A stretch of DNA of 64,000 nucleotides from the NCBI RefSeq assembly GCF_042685085.1, contig NZ_JBHUMM010000001.1:186001-250000 (forward strand), read 5' to 3'. The stretch's first letter is position 1. The number at the start of each line of letters is the position of its first letter. A model generated the notes under the pieces. It saw only the letters and a program-made list of their open reading frames with translations, did no database searches and was not told where the DNA came from. Origin of the DNA: Marinicrinis sediminis (GTDB taxonomy: Bacteria; Bacillota; Bacilli; Paenibacillales; KCTC-33676). Of this stretch, positions 32,438-40,528 are shown piece by piece. A program made the position numbers and the translations under genes.

Positions 32438-32472
32438 TGTCAAAAGCATTCCCAGGGGGAATGCTTTTGACA
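32438..32472. promoter_or_regulatory. Palindromic operator over the methyltransferase transcription start
   Basis: Two 16-bp arms, TGTCAAAAGCATTCCC and its exact reverse complement, are separated by 3 bp. The predicted start of transcription (about 32468) lies inside it, and the ribosome site follows directly. It is well placed for autorepression. Confidence 0.75.
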
Positions 32473-32474
32473 TA

Positions 32475-32504
32475 AGAATACCATATGCGAACATTCTTTC
32501 GCAA
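32475..32504 (-). promoter_or_regulatory. Promoter of the restriction-modification operon
   Basis: On the minus strand TTGCGA (plus 32499-32504) and TATTCT (plus 32475-32480) are 18 bp apart, just before the palindrome. The match is moderate. Confidence 0.5.
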
Positions 32505-32782
32505 TCAATTTTTATTTCATTCATATTCTTGAGTAAATGTGAATACTTGCAGCAGATCATAATCAATAATAGTAAACCTCAAGTGAGAAATGGGTTTCTC
32601 CAAAGTAATAAATTTAGTGTATCTGTTCTACAAAAAATATACCGAAAGTGCCTGAGTGACCGATACCCTCTACCTCTTTACAGTCAAACGAACCATTTTC
32701 CTTGATTATATCAGGAATTCCTCATTCACTCATCCCATGAACCTGTGTTCACCTGATTTCCACTCCTCATGATCCCATCTCC
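32505..32782. other. AT-rich gap between the RM operon and the 82-aa gene
   Basis: No gene is supported here. The right end starts a 16-bp tandem repeat. The region upstream of the RM promoter carries no further recognisable site. Confidence 0.5.
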
Positions 32783-32810
32783 TCATGATCCCATCTCCTC
32801 ATAATCCCCT
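32763..32810. repeat. Three 16-bp tandem repeats
   Basis: CTCCTCATGATCCCAT occurs twice without change (32763-32778, 32779-32794) and a third time with two changes (32795-32810). The array runs across the stop codon of the 82-aa gene, so copy-number change would alter its C-terminus. Confidence 0.8.
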
Positions 32811-33031
32811 GAAGTATGTAACTGCCGATCCGCTTCTTCCAGGCGAATCAATACCAAATCGATATAGCATTCGTTCATGAATCCCTGTATCTCAATCAAC
32901 ATCTCTTCTGCCAAAATGATCGGAGTCTCTGCATGTTCCTCATAATATTTTAAGATAGCGCTAATACAACATTCATACATTTTGATCTGTTCATGTTTCA
33001 ATTTCTTTTCTTTAATTAGTGAATGACACAT
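32783..33031 (-). CDS. Small helical hypothetical protein, 82 aa
   Basis: I do not recognise this protein. It is predicted mostly helical, with KHEQIKMYECCISAILKYYEEHAETP and ILAEEMLIEIQGFMNECYIDLVLIRLEEADRQLH, and has no membrane segment. It is divergent from the XRE regulator gene, and paired operator-like repeats lie in the shared upstream region, so the regulator may control both. Its 3' end falls inside a 16-bp tandem repeat. ATG 33031 has a weak ribosome site, which lowers confidence in the start. Confidence 0.6.
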   Translation of the reverse strand: MCHSLIKEKKLKHEQIKMYECCISAILKYYEEHAETPIILAEEMLIEIQGFMNECYIDLVLIRLEEADRQLHTSGDYEEMGS

Positions 33032-33053
33032 ATATCCTCAAAAACCTCCAATC

Positions 33054-33108
33054 GGTACGTATATGCGTACCACTTTTTCCATAAGTATATGGTACGTATA
33101 AGCGTATA
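33054..33108. promoter_or_regulatory. Paired operator-like repeats between divergent genes
   Basis: GGTACGTATATGCGTACC (33054-33071) is a palindrome with 6-bp arms. A second copy, GGTACGTATAAGCGTATA (33091-33108), keeps most of the sequence 37 bp away. They are likely sites for the adjacent XRE protein. Confidence 0.65.
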
Positions 33109-33138
33109 GTCAATCTATCATATACGGGAGGTTTTATA

Positions 33139-33354
33139 ATGGGTAGGAAAGTGATTGTAAAATTAAAAGGTGTCATCAAAGAAAGAGGGCTTTCCATAAG
33201 AGAACTGTCCAGAATGACCGATATCAGGCATGCTGCACTGAGTGAACTATCACAAAACAAAAGACAGCGTATTTCCTTTGATCATATAGAAAAAATTGCT
33301 GATGCACTGGACATAAGAGATATTCGTGAAATCATTGATCTTGAAGATAACTAA
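33139..33354 (+). CDS. XRE/Cro-CI family small regulator
   Basis: This 71-aa protein is a single helix-turn-helix domain: VKLKGVIKERGLSIRELSRMTDIRHAALSELSQNKRQRISFDHIEKIADALDI, in outline. It belongs to the short Cro-type regulators often found beside mobile or defence genes. The start follows GGGAGG. It probably binds the GGTACGTATA repeats upstream and thereby controls itself and the divergent 82-aa gene. Its AT-rich composition matches the neighbouring restriction block, so it may have arrived with it. Confidence 0.85.
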   Translation: MGRKVIVKLKGVIKERGLSIRELSRMTDIRHAALSELSQNKRQRISFDHIEKIADALDIRDIREIIDLEDN

Positions 33355-33355
33355 A

Positions 33356-33394
33356 ATAAAAAAGCCTCCTGCATGATCAATCCACAGCAGGAGG
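33356..33394 (-). terminator. Terminator overlapping the end of the acetyltransferase gene
   Basis: On the minus strand CCTCCTGC pairs with GCAGGAGG and CTTTTTTATTTT follows. The stop codon of the GNAT gene (33377) lies in the loop. It sits between convergent genes and could also weakly act on the XRE transcript. Confidence 0.8.
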
Positions 33395-34018
33395 TCTAGC
33401 CTCATAGAAATATGCCATAATGTATTCATCTTGATAGGCTCCATCAATGATCGCATGATCCTTCTGTACGCCTTCGTCTACAAATCCCATTCGCTGGTAC
33501 AGTTTATGAGCGACTTCATTGCCCGCATATACATGAAGTGTAATCTTGCGCAAGTTCGGCGCTCGGCGTCCCCATTCGAGGACATAAGCCATCATGCGCT
33601 TGCCGATTCCTTTGCCTTGCGCTTTCTCACCTAGCCAGATTCTCAGGAAACCGACATGGCTCGTCAAGCTGAGTTCGCCGCGCATCACTCTGGCAATTCC
33701 CGCAATCTCGCCATCCACTTCCGCGACAATGTACAGGTTATCCTTTTCCTGATTATAACGAATGAGCTCGATTTCTTCATCCAGACTGCGAAGGTCTTCT
33801 TTCTCAATATATCGGCCTGCCGCCACGATGACTTTGGCGGCTTCGATGATACCTGTAGCATCCTGCTCCTGAGCCGGACGCAAGACAACCGTTGATCCGT
33901 CCTTCGCTTCAAAGGTAAGGCTAAAACGCAACGGACCATCCAGCTCTTTCCATGGATACGGACTCGCGTTCTTTTCTTTCGAGGAATGAACCGCTATGGT
34001 ACTGGATTCGATGATCAT
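33377..34018 (-). CDS. GNAT family N-acetyltransferase
   Basis: This 213-aa acetyltransferase transfers acetyl from acetyl-CoA to an unknown amine. The GNAT core is visible as LRPAQEQDATGIIEAAKV, LYIVAEVDGEIAGIARVMRG, LRIWLGEKAQGKGIGKRMM with the CoA-binding QGKGIG loop, and LHVYAGNEVAHKLYQRMGF near the end. The family is of the RimI/YkkB-type fold, and the substrate cannot be told. The start is uncertain: at ATG 34018 the GGAGG lies only 2 nt upstream, while the frame extends to 34135 with a low-quality N-terminus. It is transcribed alone. Confidence 0.85.
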   Translation of the reverse strand: MIIESSTIAVHSSKEKNASPYPWKELDGPLRFSLTFEAKDGSTVVLRPAQEQDATGIIEAAKVIVAAGRYIEKEDLRSLDEEIELIRYNQEKDNLYIVAEVDGEIAGIARVMRGELSLTSHVGFLRIWLGEKAQGKGIGKRMMAYVLEWGRRAPNLRKITLHVYAGNEVAHKLYQRMGFVDEGVQKDHAIIDGAYQDEYIMAYFYEARPPAVD

Positions 34019-34214
34019 CGCCTCCTCTCTTCCCTTTCTTTCCCGTTTCAATCCCGTTTCTTCCCACCATTCCTTCTGGTTCGGGGTATTCGTCGGTATC
34101 ACGTATGACGGGGGATGTGTTTGTAGCGTATGCATTCCGCCTGTGAATGATTCACCCTATCCTTACCCGTTTTTGCGTCTGATGAAACGGGATGTCCGTT
34201 GGGAGATGGAGTAT

Positions 34215-34508
34215 TCAGCGAAACATTCCCCACAGCTTCAACAAATGAAAGGTATTGTTGGGATCGATTTTTTGATCGATGATAAATTTCACAATGGCTT
34301 GCTGCTCCTGAGAGGTCAGCTTCATGCACATGGCCTGACTGATGCGAGACAGCATCGCTTTTACTTTGGCTGGACTCTGCAATTCCTGTTTCGTGACCCC
34401 GTCCACAATCGTGGTCACCTTCTTCTTCACGACCGGATTCTTCATCTTGGCCTTGGCCTTGCTCACGAGTTCCTTGCTGATTCCATATCTCTCATATACC
34501 GGCGGCAT
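34215..34508 (-). CDS. Stage VI sporulation protein F-like
   Basis: This 97-aa helical protein matches the SpoVIF-type pattern: an N-terminal RYGISKELVSKAKAKMKNP, a central VKKKVTTIVDGVTKQELQSPAKVKAMLSRISQAM in outline, and a C-terminal IVKFIIDQKIDPNNTFHLLKLWGMF. In Bacillus, SpoVIF is made in the mother cell and is needed for late coat assembly. This assignment rests on pattern memory and length. Its GGAGG ribosome site lies inside the 3' arm of the hairpin that ends recG, so its translation may depend on how the upstream RNA folds or on a separate sporulation promoter. Confidence 0.65.
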   Translation of the reverse strand: MPPVYERYGISKELVSKAKAKMKNPVVKKKVTTIVDGVTKQELQSPAKVKAMLSRISQAMCMKLTSQEQQAIVKFIIDQKIDPNNTFHLLKLWGMFR

Positions 34509-34510
34509 AG

Positions 34511-34558
34511 AAAAGACACCTCCATCATCGTCATGCCTTATCCTATGATGGAAGTGTC
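34511..34558 (-). terminator. recG terminator containing the spoVIF-like ribosome site
   Basis: On the minus strand GACACTTCCATCAT pairs with ATGATGGAGGTGTC (two mismatched positions), and TTTTCT follows. The GGAGG in the 3' arm is spaced 10 nt from ATG 34508 of the next gene, so termination and ribosome binding share the same bases. Confidence 0.7.
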
Positions 34559-34571
34559 TGATATTGAACCG

Positions 34572-36623
34572 TCAATCGATGATTTCTCCGTTAAAGATCT
34601 GCTCCCGGTACAGGAAGTCGCGCAAAGAAGCATACGCCACACCCGTCCAGAATTCTGATTTGGCCACAAGTTCTGCCGTATCATCCCGCGCCCATTCGAG
34701 CAGCTCGAAGTCATGAGTAAGATCGGCAACCTTGAATTCCGGCAGTCCGCTCTGCTTCGTCCCGAAAAAGTCTCCAGGCCCGCGCAGTTCCAGATCACGC
34801 CTCGCAATCTCGAATCCATCCTCGGTTTCGGTCATGACGGTCATTCGTTCCACGCCTTGTTCCGTACGGGGACTCGCGATCAGAATACAGTAAGATTGGT
34901 GGGCGCCCCTTCCGACTCTTCCCCTTAACTGGTGAAGCTGTGAGAGGCCGAAGCGATCCGCATTGTACACGATCATCAGTGTCGCATTGGGTACATCGAC
35001 CCCAACCTCAATGACCGTGGTGGAAACGAGCAATTCGATCTCCCGTTCCGAAAATTTCCGCATGGTGGCATCTTTCTCATCGGAAGGCAAACGACCATGA
35101 AGCAGTCCCACCTTGTACTGGTCAAAGTGCGCACTGAGCAGCTCATACAGTTCGACCGCATTTTGGACATCCAGCTTGTCTGATTCCTCGATGAGTGGCG
35201 TAATGACATAAGCCTGTCTGCCCTGCGCCAGCTCCTTCTCGATGAACTCCAATACCCGATCCAGCATGTCGTCCTTCACCCAGAACGTCTGAATGGGCTT
35301 GCGTCCTTTCGGGCGTTCGCGAATGGTGGATACATCCAGATCACCGAAGGCCGTGATCGCCAGTGTCCGCGGGATGGGTGTCGCCGTCATGGAGAGCACA
35401 TCGGGCATCATCCCTTTCCTGCGAAGAACCGCACGCTGGTTCACACCAAATCGATGCTGTTCATCCGTCACCACCAAACTCAGGCTTCGGAAATAGACAT
35501 CCTCCTGAATGAGGGCATGCGTCCCGACTACGATATCCGTCAGTCCGGACTGGAGCGAGGCCAGCAAATCTCGTCGTTTTCGTTCCGCCATACCTCCGGA
35601 CAGCAACGCGACTTCGATCCCAAGTGGTTCGAACCACCGCTTCAACGTCCGGGCATGCTGCTCTGCCAGAATTTCCGTCGGTGCCATGAAGGCCCCCTGA
35701 TGACCTGACTTCACCACCGCATAGAGCGCGATGGCCGCCACGACCGTTTTACCAGAGCCTACATCTCCTTGCACGAGTCGATTCATGGAATAAGGTGCGC
35801 GCAAATCCTTGACGATTTCATTGACCACTTTCTTCTGACTTTCTGTCAGGGTGAAGGGTAACGTCTCCGCGAACTGCCGAATCGTCTCTGCTTCTATTTT
35901 GTGGGCTACCCCGTCTGCCCGTGCCCGATTCAACTGACGAAAAGCTTGCAGTTTCAGCTGGAACAAAAACAGCTCCTCATAAGCAATCCGTGTGCGGGCA
36001 GCCTGTCCTTCCTTATGATCCTCTGGCACATGAATGAGCTGAATGCCTTGGGCGCGTGCCATCAGGCTCCTTTTTCGAATGATTTGATCCGGTAGAATTT
36101 CAGCAATATGGCTGCTGTATTGCTTTAATGCTTGTCCCATGATTTTTCGCAGCCACTTCTGTGAGATTGATCCGCTTAACGTATAAACAGGCTGCAAGGT
36201 TCCGGTACGGGGACTATGTGCTCCGCTGGAGAACTCATAGACCGATACCGTTATTTGCAGCCTGTGCTGATCCCATTTTCCCGTCAGTACAACATCCGTC
36301 CCTGGCTTCAGACGATCCTTAATATACAGCTGATTGAACCAGACTGCTTTAATGACGAGTTCTTCCACCATCACCTTGCAGGAAATGCGCGCTTTCTTGC
36401 CAAAACGCTGAATGAGCGCTTCTGAGCATACACGCCCCTGCACGGTAATGCGTTCCCCGTTCTTCACCTGAGCCAGATCACGAATGCGATAGTCTTCATA
36501 TCGATATGGATAATAATCGAATAAATCCCCGACGCTGTGGATACCTAACGATTGCAGTTCTTCCGCTTTTTGCGGACCAACTCCTTGTACTTGCTGAACC
36601 GGAATGTCATAAATATTCAGCAT
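34572..36623 (-). CDS. recG: ATP-dependent DNA helicase RecG
   Basis: This helicase reverses stalled replication forks and moves Holliday junctions. The wedge/OB domain opens with VQGVGPQKAEELQSLGI and YYPYRYEDYR. Walker A is GDVGSGKTVVAAIAL, the DEQHRFGVNQR box follows, then TATPIPRTLAIT and the QLRGRVGRGAHQSYC motif VI. Length from ATG 36623 is 683 aa, matching other RecG proteins; this start overlaps degV by 17 bp. The upstream ATG 36668 gives 15 more residues. Neither start has a strong ribosome site, suggesting coupling to degV translation. Confidence 0.95.
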   Translation of the reverse strand: MLNIYDIPVQQVQGVGPQKAEELQSLGIHSVGDLFDYYPYRYEDYRIRDLAQVKNGERITVQGRVCSEALIQRFGKKARISCKVMVEELVIKAVWFNQLYIKDRLKPGTDVVLTGKWDQHRLQITVSVYEFSSGAHSPRTGTLQPVYTLSGSISQKWLRKIMGQALKQYSSHIAEILPDQIIRKRSLMARAQGIQLIHVPEDHKEGQAARTRIAYEELFLFQLKLQAFRQLNRARADGVAHKIEAETIRQFAETLPFTLTESQKKVVNEIVKDLRAPYSMNRLVQGDVGSGKTVVAAIALYAVVKSGHQGAFMAPTEILAEQHARTLKRWFEPLGIEVALLSGGMAERKRRDLLASLQSGLTDIVVGTHALIQEDVYFRSLSLVVTDEQHRFGVNQRAVLRRKGMMPDVLSMTATPIPRTLAITAFGDLDVSTIRERPKGRKPIQTFWVKDDMLDRVLEFIEKELAQGRQAYVITPLIEESDKLDVQNAVELYELLSAHFDQYKVGLLHGRLPSDEKDATMRKFSEREIELLVSTTVIEVGVDVPNATLMIVYNADRFGLSQLHQLRGRVGRGAHQSYCILIASPRTEQGVERMTVMTETEDGFEIARRDLELRGPGDFFGTKQSGLPEFKVADLTHDFELLEWARDDTAELVAKSEFWTGVAYASLRDFLYREQIFNGEIID

Positions 36624-37482
36624 ATCTGCACGGTACAACGAAAATGCCGACGGTTCCTGGACCGACATGGGTACCGATCACAGGGCCGATATGCGTATAG
36701 GATATGGCATGAACCTTAAAGTTTGCCTGGAACTGTTTCTCAATGGCCTCGGCATTGGCCATTTCATTGGTGACGGCCAAGAACACCGAGATTTCTTCAT
36801 CACTTCCGAGATCCTGCTTAATCATCTCCATGATGCGGCCGATGGCTTTTTTCTGTCCGCGCACCTTGTCGACCGAGCAGACTTCCCCCTCTTCATCAAT
36901 CGAGAGAATCGGCTTGATGTTGAGCAGGGAACCGAAGACAGCTGCCGCCTTTCCAATACGTCCGCCCTTCTGCAGGTAATCCAGGGTATCTACCATGAAG
37001 TACAGATGACGGTTCTGTCTCATTTCTTCAACAAATTGGATCAGCTCATCCTTTTGCATGCCCTTCTCGGCCGCTTTGGCCGCCGCCACAACCAGGATGC
37101 CGAACCCGTAAGAGGCCGATTTCGAATCGATGATGGTAATCCGGTCAGCCAGCTCATCCATCATGTTGCGGGCCAATACGGCAGATTGATAAGTGCCGCT
37201 GAATGCAGAAGAGAGATGAATGGATACGATTTGCGTCTCTTCACTCTCTGCCAAAATCGCCTTGTACGTCTCCATGAAGTCAATCGGTGACGGTTGGGAG
37301 GTTGTAGGCAGCTTGGCCGCTTGAATCAGCTTCTCATAAAATTCTTCGGACTGAATCGTGACCGCGTCCAAGTACGTTTCCTCACTGAAATGAACCTTCA
37401 GTGGAACCATCTGAATGCTTAATTCTTCCCTTACCTTCTTCGGCACATCAGCTGTACTGTCTGTCACAATACGTACACTCAT
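36607..37482 (-). CDS. DegV family fatty-acid-binding protein (FakB-like)
   Basis: A 291-aa EDD-fold protein that binds a single fatty acid. FakB-type members present it to the kinase FakA for phosphorylation. Recognisable parts are VRIVTDSTADVPKKV, LPTTSQPSPIDFMETY with the TTSQPS fatty-acid contact, SIHLSSAFSGTYQSA, and GGRIGKAAAVFGSLLNIKPIL. FakA-like protein is encoded 17 bp upstream, which strongly supports the FakB role. It overlaps the start of recG. The fatty acid preference cannot be told from sequence. Confidence 0.9.
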   Translation of the reverse strand: MSVRIVTDSTADVPKKVREELSIQMVPLKVHFSEETYLDAVTIQSEEFYEKLIQAAKLPTTSQPSPIDFMETYKAILAESEETQIVSIHLSSAFSGTYQSAVLARNMMDELADRITIIDSKSASYGFGILVVAAAKAAEKGMQKDELIQFVEEMRQNRHLYFMVDTLDYLQKGGRIGKAAAVFGSLLNIKPILSIDEEGEVCSVDKVRGQKKAIGRIMEMIKQDLGSDEEISVFLAVTNEMANAEAIEKQFQANFKVHAISYTHIGPVIGTHVGPGTVGIFVVPCRYAEYL

Positions 37483-37499
37483 GCCCTCACCTCCATCTC

Positions 37500-39245
37500 T
37501 TATTCAACCGAAAACAGATATGGATACAGTGGCTGTCCACCTTCCAGTACATCCAATTCTACATCCGGGTACTCGGTTTCGATATGGGCGATGATTTGGG
37601 AAGTTGCCTCTTCGTCTGCCTGTGCGCCCGTTAAAATGGTCATCACTTCGTCGCCTTCCTCGAACATCTTGGCGACGAGCTGCTGGATGGCTTCCATGAG
37701 ATCCGCCTTCGCAGCCGTGATCTTGCCGTCTACGATGGCCAGATAATCCCCTTCGTGAATCTCTACTTCATCAATGGTCGTATCGCGAATCGATTGCGTA
37801 ATCTGACCGGAACGAACCAGTTTGGTGGCCCGAATCATCAGGTCCTCGTTGACTTCCGCTGATTCGGATTCCTGAAACGCAATGGCAGCCGCCATGCCTT
37901 GTGGAATCGTTTTAGTCGGAATCACAGAGATTTCCGTCGTCTCGCACACTTCCTTGGCCTGCTGGGCAGCCAAAATAATGTTGGAATTGTTCGGCAAGAT
38001 GAATACATGCTCTGCTTCGACCTGCTCAATCGCCTGCAAAATATCTTCTGTGCTTGGGTTCATCGTTTGACCGCCCGAGAGCACATAGTCTACGCCAATG
38101 CTGTTGAAGATTTCGGTAATGCCTTCTCCCACCGCAACGGCAACCAGGCCAAATGGCTTCTTTTCCACGTCTGACGTTTCCGCAACAAAGGCCTCCGGAC
38201 TTGCGGAATCCGCTGCACCCTTCGCAGGCTCATCGATGATCTTGCGATGCTGTTCCCGCATGTTCTCAATATGAAACCGATTTAATTCGCCGTACTTCAT
38301 TGCCAGGTTAAATACGTCTCCGGGCTTGCGTGAATGAACATGCACCTTCACCTGCTCATCATCCACAATAACCAGGATGGAATCCCCGTCCTTCGCTAAC
38401 TCCGTGCGGAATCCTTCCTCGTCAAATGTCGTTCCCGGCACTTTCCGTTCTGCAATATCAATGAAAAATTCCATATCATACAAGAATTCAATGTCCTCTG
38501 TCGCCAGCTTTGCCTGCGCACTTTCCTGCAGCTCCTGAGCGGCCCGGGATACAACAGGCTCATCAATCTGAACCGCAATCGGGGAATAGTTGGTTCGCCC
38601 GAAATCCGCCTGATGAGGCACCGAAGCCCCATTTCGAAGGACAGCCAGGAAGCCCTCGTAAACAAATACGAGTCCTTGACCTCCGGAATCGACCACACCT
38701 ACCTGCTTCAACACCGGAAGCTGGTTCGGTGTATTGGCCAGTGCTTCTTTTGCCTTGTCCAATACATCGGCCATAAAGGCTTCCATCTCAGCGTTGCGCT
38801 TGGCTGCTTGCTGGGCATGCTTGGCTGCTTCACGGGATACCGTCAGGATCGTCCCTTCTACCGGTTTCACCACCGCCTGATAGGCCATGTCCACTCCGCT
38901 TTGAAGCGCTGCAGCGAATTGATGGACATCCATTTGCTCCAGACCAGCGGCCCCTTTGGCAAAGCCTCTGAACAACTGGGAGAGAATAACACCGGAATTT
39001 CCGCGCGCACCCATGAGAAGGCCCTTGGAAAGAGCCTCCGCATTCTGACCGAGATGTTCGGATTGTTTGCGTCTAAGCATCTCTACACCGGAAGTCAGTG
39101 TCATATTCATGTTGGTCCCGGTATCACCGTCTGGCACAGGGAAGACATTCAGGCCATTGACCGTTTCAACCTGCGATTTCAGCACATCGGCTGCTGAGTA
39201 GACCATGTTTGCAAAATCCATACCGTTTATAAAGCGCTTACTCAA
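37500..39245 (-). CDS. fakA: Fatty acid kinase FakA-like (DhaL domain, YloV)
   Basis: This 581-aa kinase phosphorylates FakB-bound fatty acids, feeding exogenous or recycled acyl chains into phospholipid synthesis. The N-terminal DhaL domain shows NVFPVPDGDTGTNMNMTL, the Mg/ATP-binding Asp cluster, and LLMGARGNSGVILSQLFRGF. The middle has VKPVEGTILTVSREAAKHA and DSGGQGLVFVYEGF. The C-terminal DegV-like half includes LSGGQTMNPSTEDIL and ILPNNSNIILAAQQA. It lies 14 bp after the Asp23 gene and 17 bp before degV, as in many Bacillota. Confidence 0.93.
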   Translation of the reverse strand: MSKRFINGMDFANMVYSAADVLKSQVETVNGLNVFPVPDGDTGTNMNMTLTSGVEMLRRKQSEHLGQNAEALSKGLLMGARGNSGVILSQLFRGFAKGAAGLEQMDVHQFAAALQSGVDMAYQAVVKPVEGTILTVSREAAKHAQQAAKRNAEMEAFMADVLDKAKEALANTPNQLPVLKQVGVVDSGGQGLVFVYEGFLAVLRNGASVPHQADFGRTNYSPIAVQIDEPVVSRAAQELQESAQAKLATEDIEFLYDMEFFIDIAERKVPGTTFDEEGFRTELAKDGDSILVIVDDEQVKVHVHSRKPGDVFNLAMKYGELNRFHIENMREQHRKIIDEPAKGAADSASPEAFVAETSDVEKKPFGLVAVAVGEGITEIFNSIGVDYVLSGGQTMNPSTEDILQAIEQVEAEHVFILPNNSNIILAAQQAKEVCETTEISVIPTKTIPQGMAAAIAFQESESAEVNEDLMIRATKLVRSGQITQSIRDTTIDEVEIHEGDYLAIVDGKITAAKADLMEAIQQLVAKMFEEGDEVMTILTGAQADEEATSQIIAHIETEYPDVELDVLEGGQPLYPYLFSVE

Positions 39246-39259
39246 GAAAATTCTCCTTC

Positions 39260-39619
39260 CTAACGAGATACGCGAACCCCTTGTACGATAATGTTCACCG
39301 AATCGACATGCAGTCCAACGACTCCTTCGAGCTCATACTTCACCTTGGACTGAATGTTGTGGGCCACCTCGGATATTTTCGTGCCGTACATCACAATTGT
39401 ATACAGATCAATATGTAAACCATTGTTGTCTCTGCGTACCTCTACACCGCGAGTCAGGTTTTCTCGACCCAACATTTCTGCGATGCCGTCTTTGATTTGT
39501 TTGCGTGATGCCATGCCCACGAGACCGTAGCAATCCATGGCGGCAGAACCAGCCAATATCGCAACGACTTCATCGGATACATGGATTTTTCCACTTTCAT
39601 TGACGAGTTCGATCGGCAT
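39260..39619 (-). CDS. Asp23/Gls24 family protein (YloU)
   Basis: This 119-aa protein has the Asp23/DUF322 pattern: GKIHVSDEVVAILAGSAAMDCYGLVGMASRK in outline, then GVEVRRDNNGLHIDLYTIVMYGTKISEVAHNIQSKVKYELE and a VDSVNIIVQGVRVS tail. Members act as small cytosolic or membrane-linked proteins tied to envelope homeostasis. It always lies before fakA in Bacillus-like genomes, as here. The start follows AAAAGGAGATG. Its promoter should lie between it and the divergent rpmB. Confidence 0.9.
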   Translation of the reverse strand: MPIELVNESGKIHVSDEVVAILAGSAAMDCYGLVGMASRKQIKDGIAEMLGRENLTRGVEVRRDNNGLHIDLYTIVMYGTKISEVAHNIQSKVKYELEGVVGLHVDSVNIIVQGVRVSR

Positions 39620-39757
39620 CCTTTATCATCTCCTTTTAGAGATTAAAATGACTATACATCATTTTACTATAATCAATTTGAGAAGAAAAGCGTAATCTCG
39701 AATCATTGGAATCCTTGTCGACAAGGACAGCCAAGGACAGGACGGTTAACGAGAGCG

Positions 39758-39787
39758 TTGACGAATAAAATTGGCTTGTGATATGAT
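39758..39787 (+). promoter_or_regulatory. rpmB promoter
   Basis: TTGACG (39758-39763) and TATGAT (39782-39787) are 18 bp apart, with a TG one base before the -10 (extended -10). It lies about 70 bp before the L28 start codon. Confidence 0.75.
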
Positions 39788-39858
39788 AGTCTAAGTGTTT
39801 GTGATCTTGTAGAGAAACATGCATAGTTGTGTTCTGTTGGAATAGGAGGTGGACGAAA

Positions 39859-40047
39859 ATGTCTCGCAAGTGCTATGTTACGGGTAAAAGTCCTCGCAAA
39901 GGAAACAACGTTTCCCATGCGAATAACAAATCCAAACGTACATGGGGAGTCAACGTGCAAAAGGTTCGTATCCTCGTAGATGGAAAGCCTAAACGTGTAT
40001 ATGTAAGTACACGTGCACTGAAATCCGGAAAAGTACAGCGCGTTTAA
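39859..40047 (+). CDS. rpmB: 50S ribosomal protein L28
   Basis: This 62-aa basic protein of the large ribosomal subunit begins MSRKCYVTGKSPRKGNNVSH, and NNKSKRTWGVNVQKVRI continues the family pattern. ATG 39859 follows AGGAGGTGGACGAAA, so the longer upstream frame is not used. A single N-terminal Cys remains, with no full zinc-ribbon set of four Cys, so this is the Cys-poor (zinc-independent) form. It is one of very few plus-strand genes here, set divergent from yloU and convergent with spoVM as in Bacillus subtilis. Confidence 0.97.
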   Translation: MSRKCYVTGKSPRKGNNVSHANNKSKRTWGVNVQKVRILVDGKPKRVYVSTRALKSGKVQRV

Positions 40048-40063
40048 TTTCCGCGCATAGACA

Positions 40064-40089
40064 AAAAGCACCTTCCCTGGTGCTTTTTT
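40064..40089. terminator. Bidirectional terminator between rpmB and spoVM
   Basis: AAAAGCACC and GGTGCTTTT form a 9-bp stem around TTCCCT. T-runs follow on both strands, so it can end rpmB and the oppositely transcribed spoVM. Confidence 0.88.
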
Positions 40090-40156
40090 CTCTTGGCTAT
40101 GTGTTGGAGGCAGGGCGGTGCTTTTCCATTGCTATGTGTGAAAGGCAAAGGTTGCA

Positions 40157-40240
40157 TCAGCTGCTTTTGTTAAAGGTATTCAGGATCGCCTTCACAATGC
40201 CACCGAGAAATTTGGGAAGCTTGATCGTGTAGAACTTCAT
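40157..40240 (-). CDS. spoVM: Stage V sporulation protein M (short peptide)
   Basis: This 27-residue peptide begins MKFYTIKLPKFLGGIVKAIL and ends NTFNKSS. The first fifteen residues match Bacillus subtilis SpoVM, an amphipathic helix that marks the curved forespore membrane and anchors SpoIVA for coat assembly. The ribosome site AGGAGGGG lies 6 nt before the ATG. It sits between rpe and rpmB just as in Bacillus. It is too short for most gene callers. A sigma-E promoter is expected upstream, but I could not pick one with confidence. Confidence 0.93.
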   Translation of the reverse strand: MKFYTIKLPKFLGGIVKAILNTFNKSS

Positions 40241-40371
40241 TTTTACCCCTCCTAAGCATAAGTTCCATGCGATGCGGACATCACAGTATATTCGATACAC
40301 CATCCACATGTGTCCCCTTCCTCTTGCCTCATTTCAGAATGGCAAGGGATTTGGCAGGCACAAAAAAAGGT

Positions 40372-40395
40372 TACAAGAACTCATCTCTTGTAACC
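40372..40395 (-). terminator. Terminator of the rpe operon
   Basis: On the minus strand GGTTACAAGA pairs with TCTTGTAACC around a 7-nt loop, and seven T residues follow. It separates the long signalling/translation operon from spoVM. The rest of 40241-40528 shows no gene. Confidence 0.88.
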
Positions 40396-40528
40396 ATCTA
40401 TATGCATTCAGGGCTCTTCTCATTCCATTTTCCCTGCTGCCCTTTTCCAGGATCGCTCCGTTTGACCAAGAAAACCCCGCAGCTCACAGCCCAGGGCCAG
40501 CACAGGGCCCAGCGCCGCTCACAGTCGG

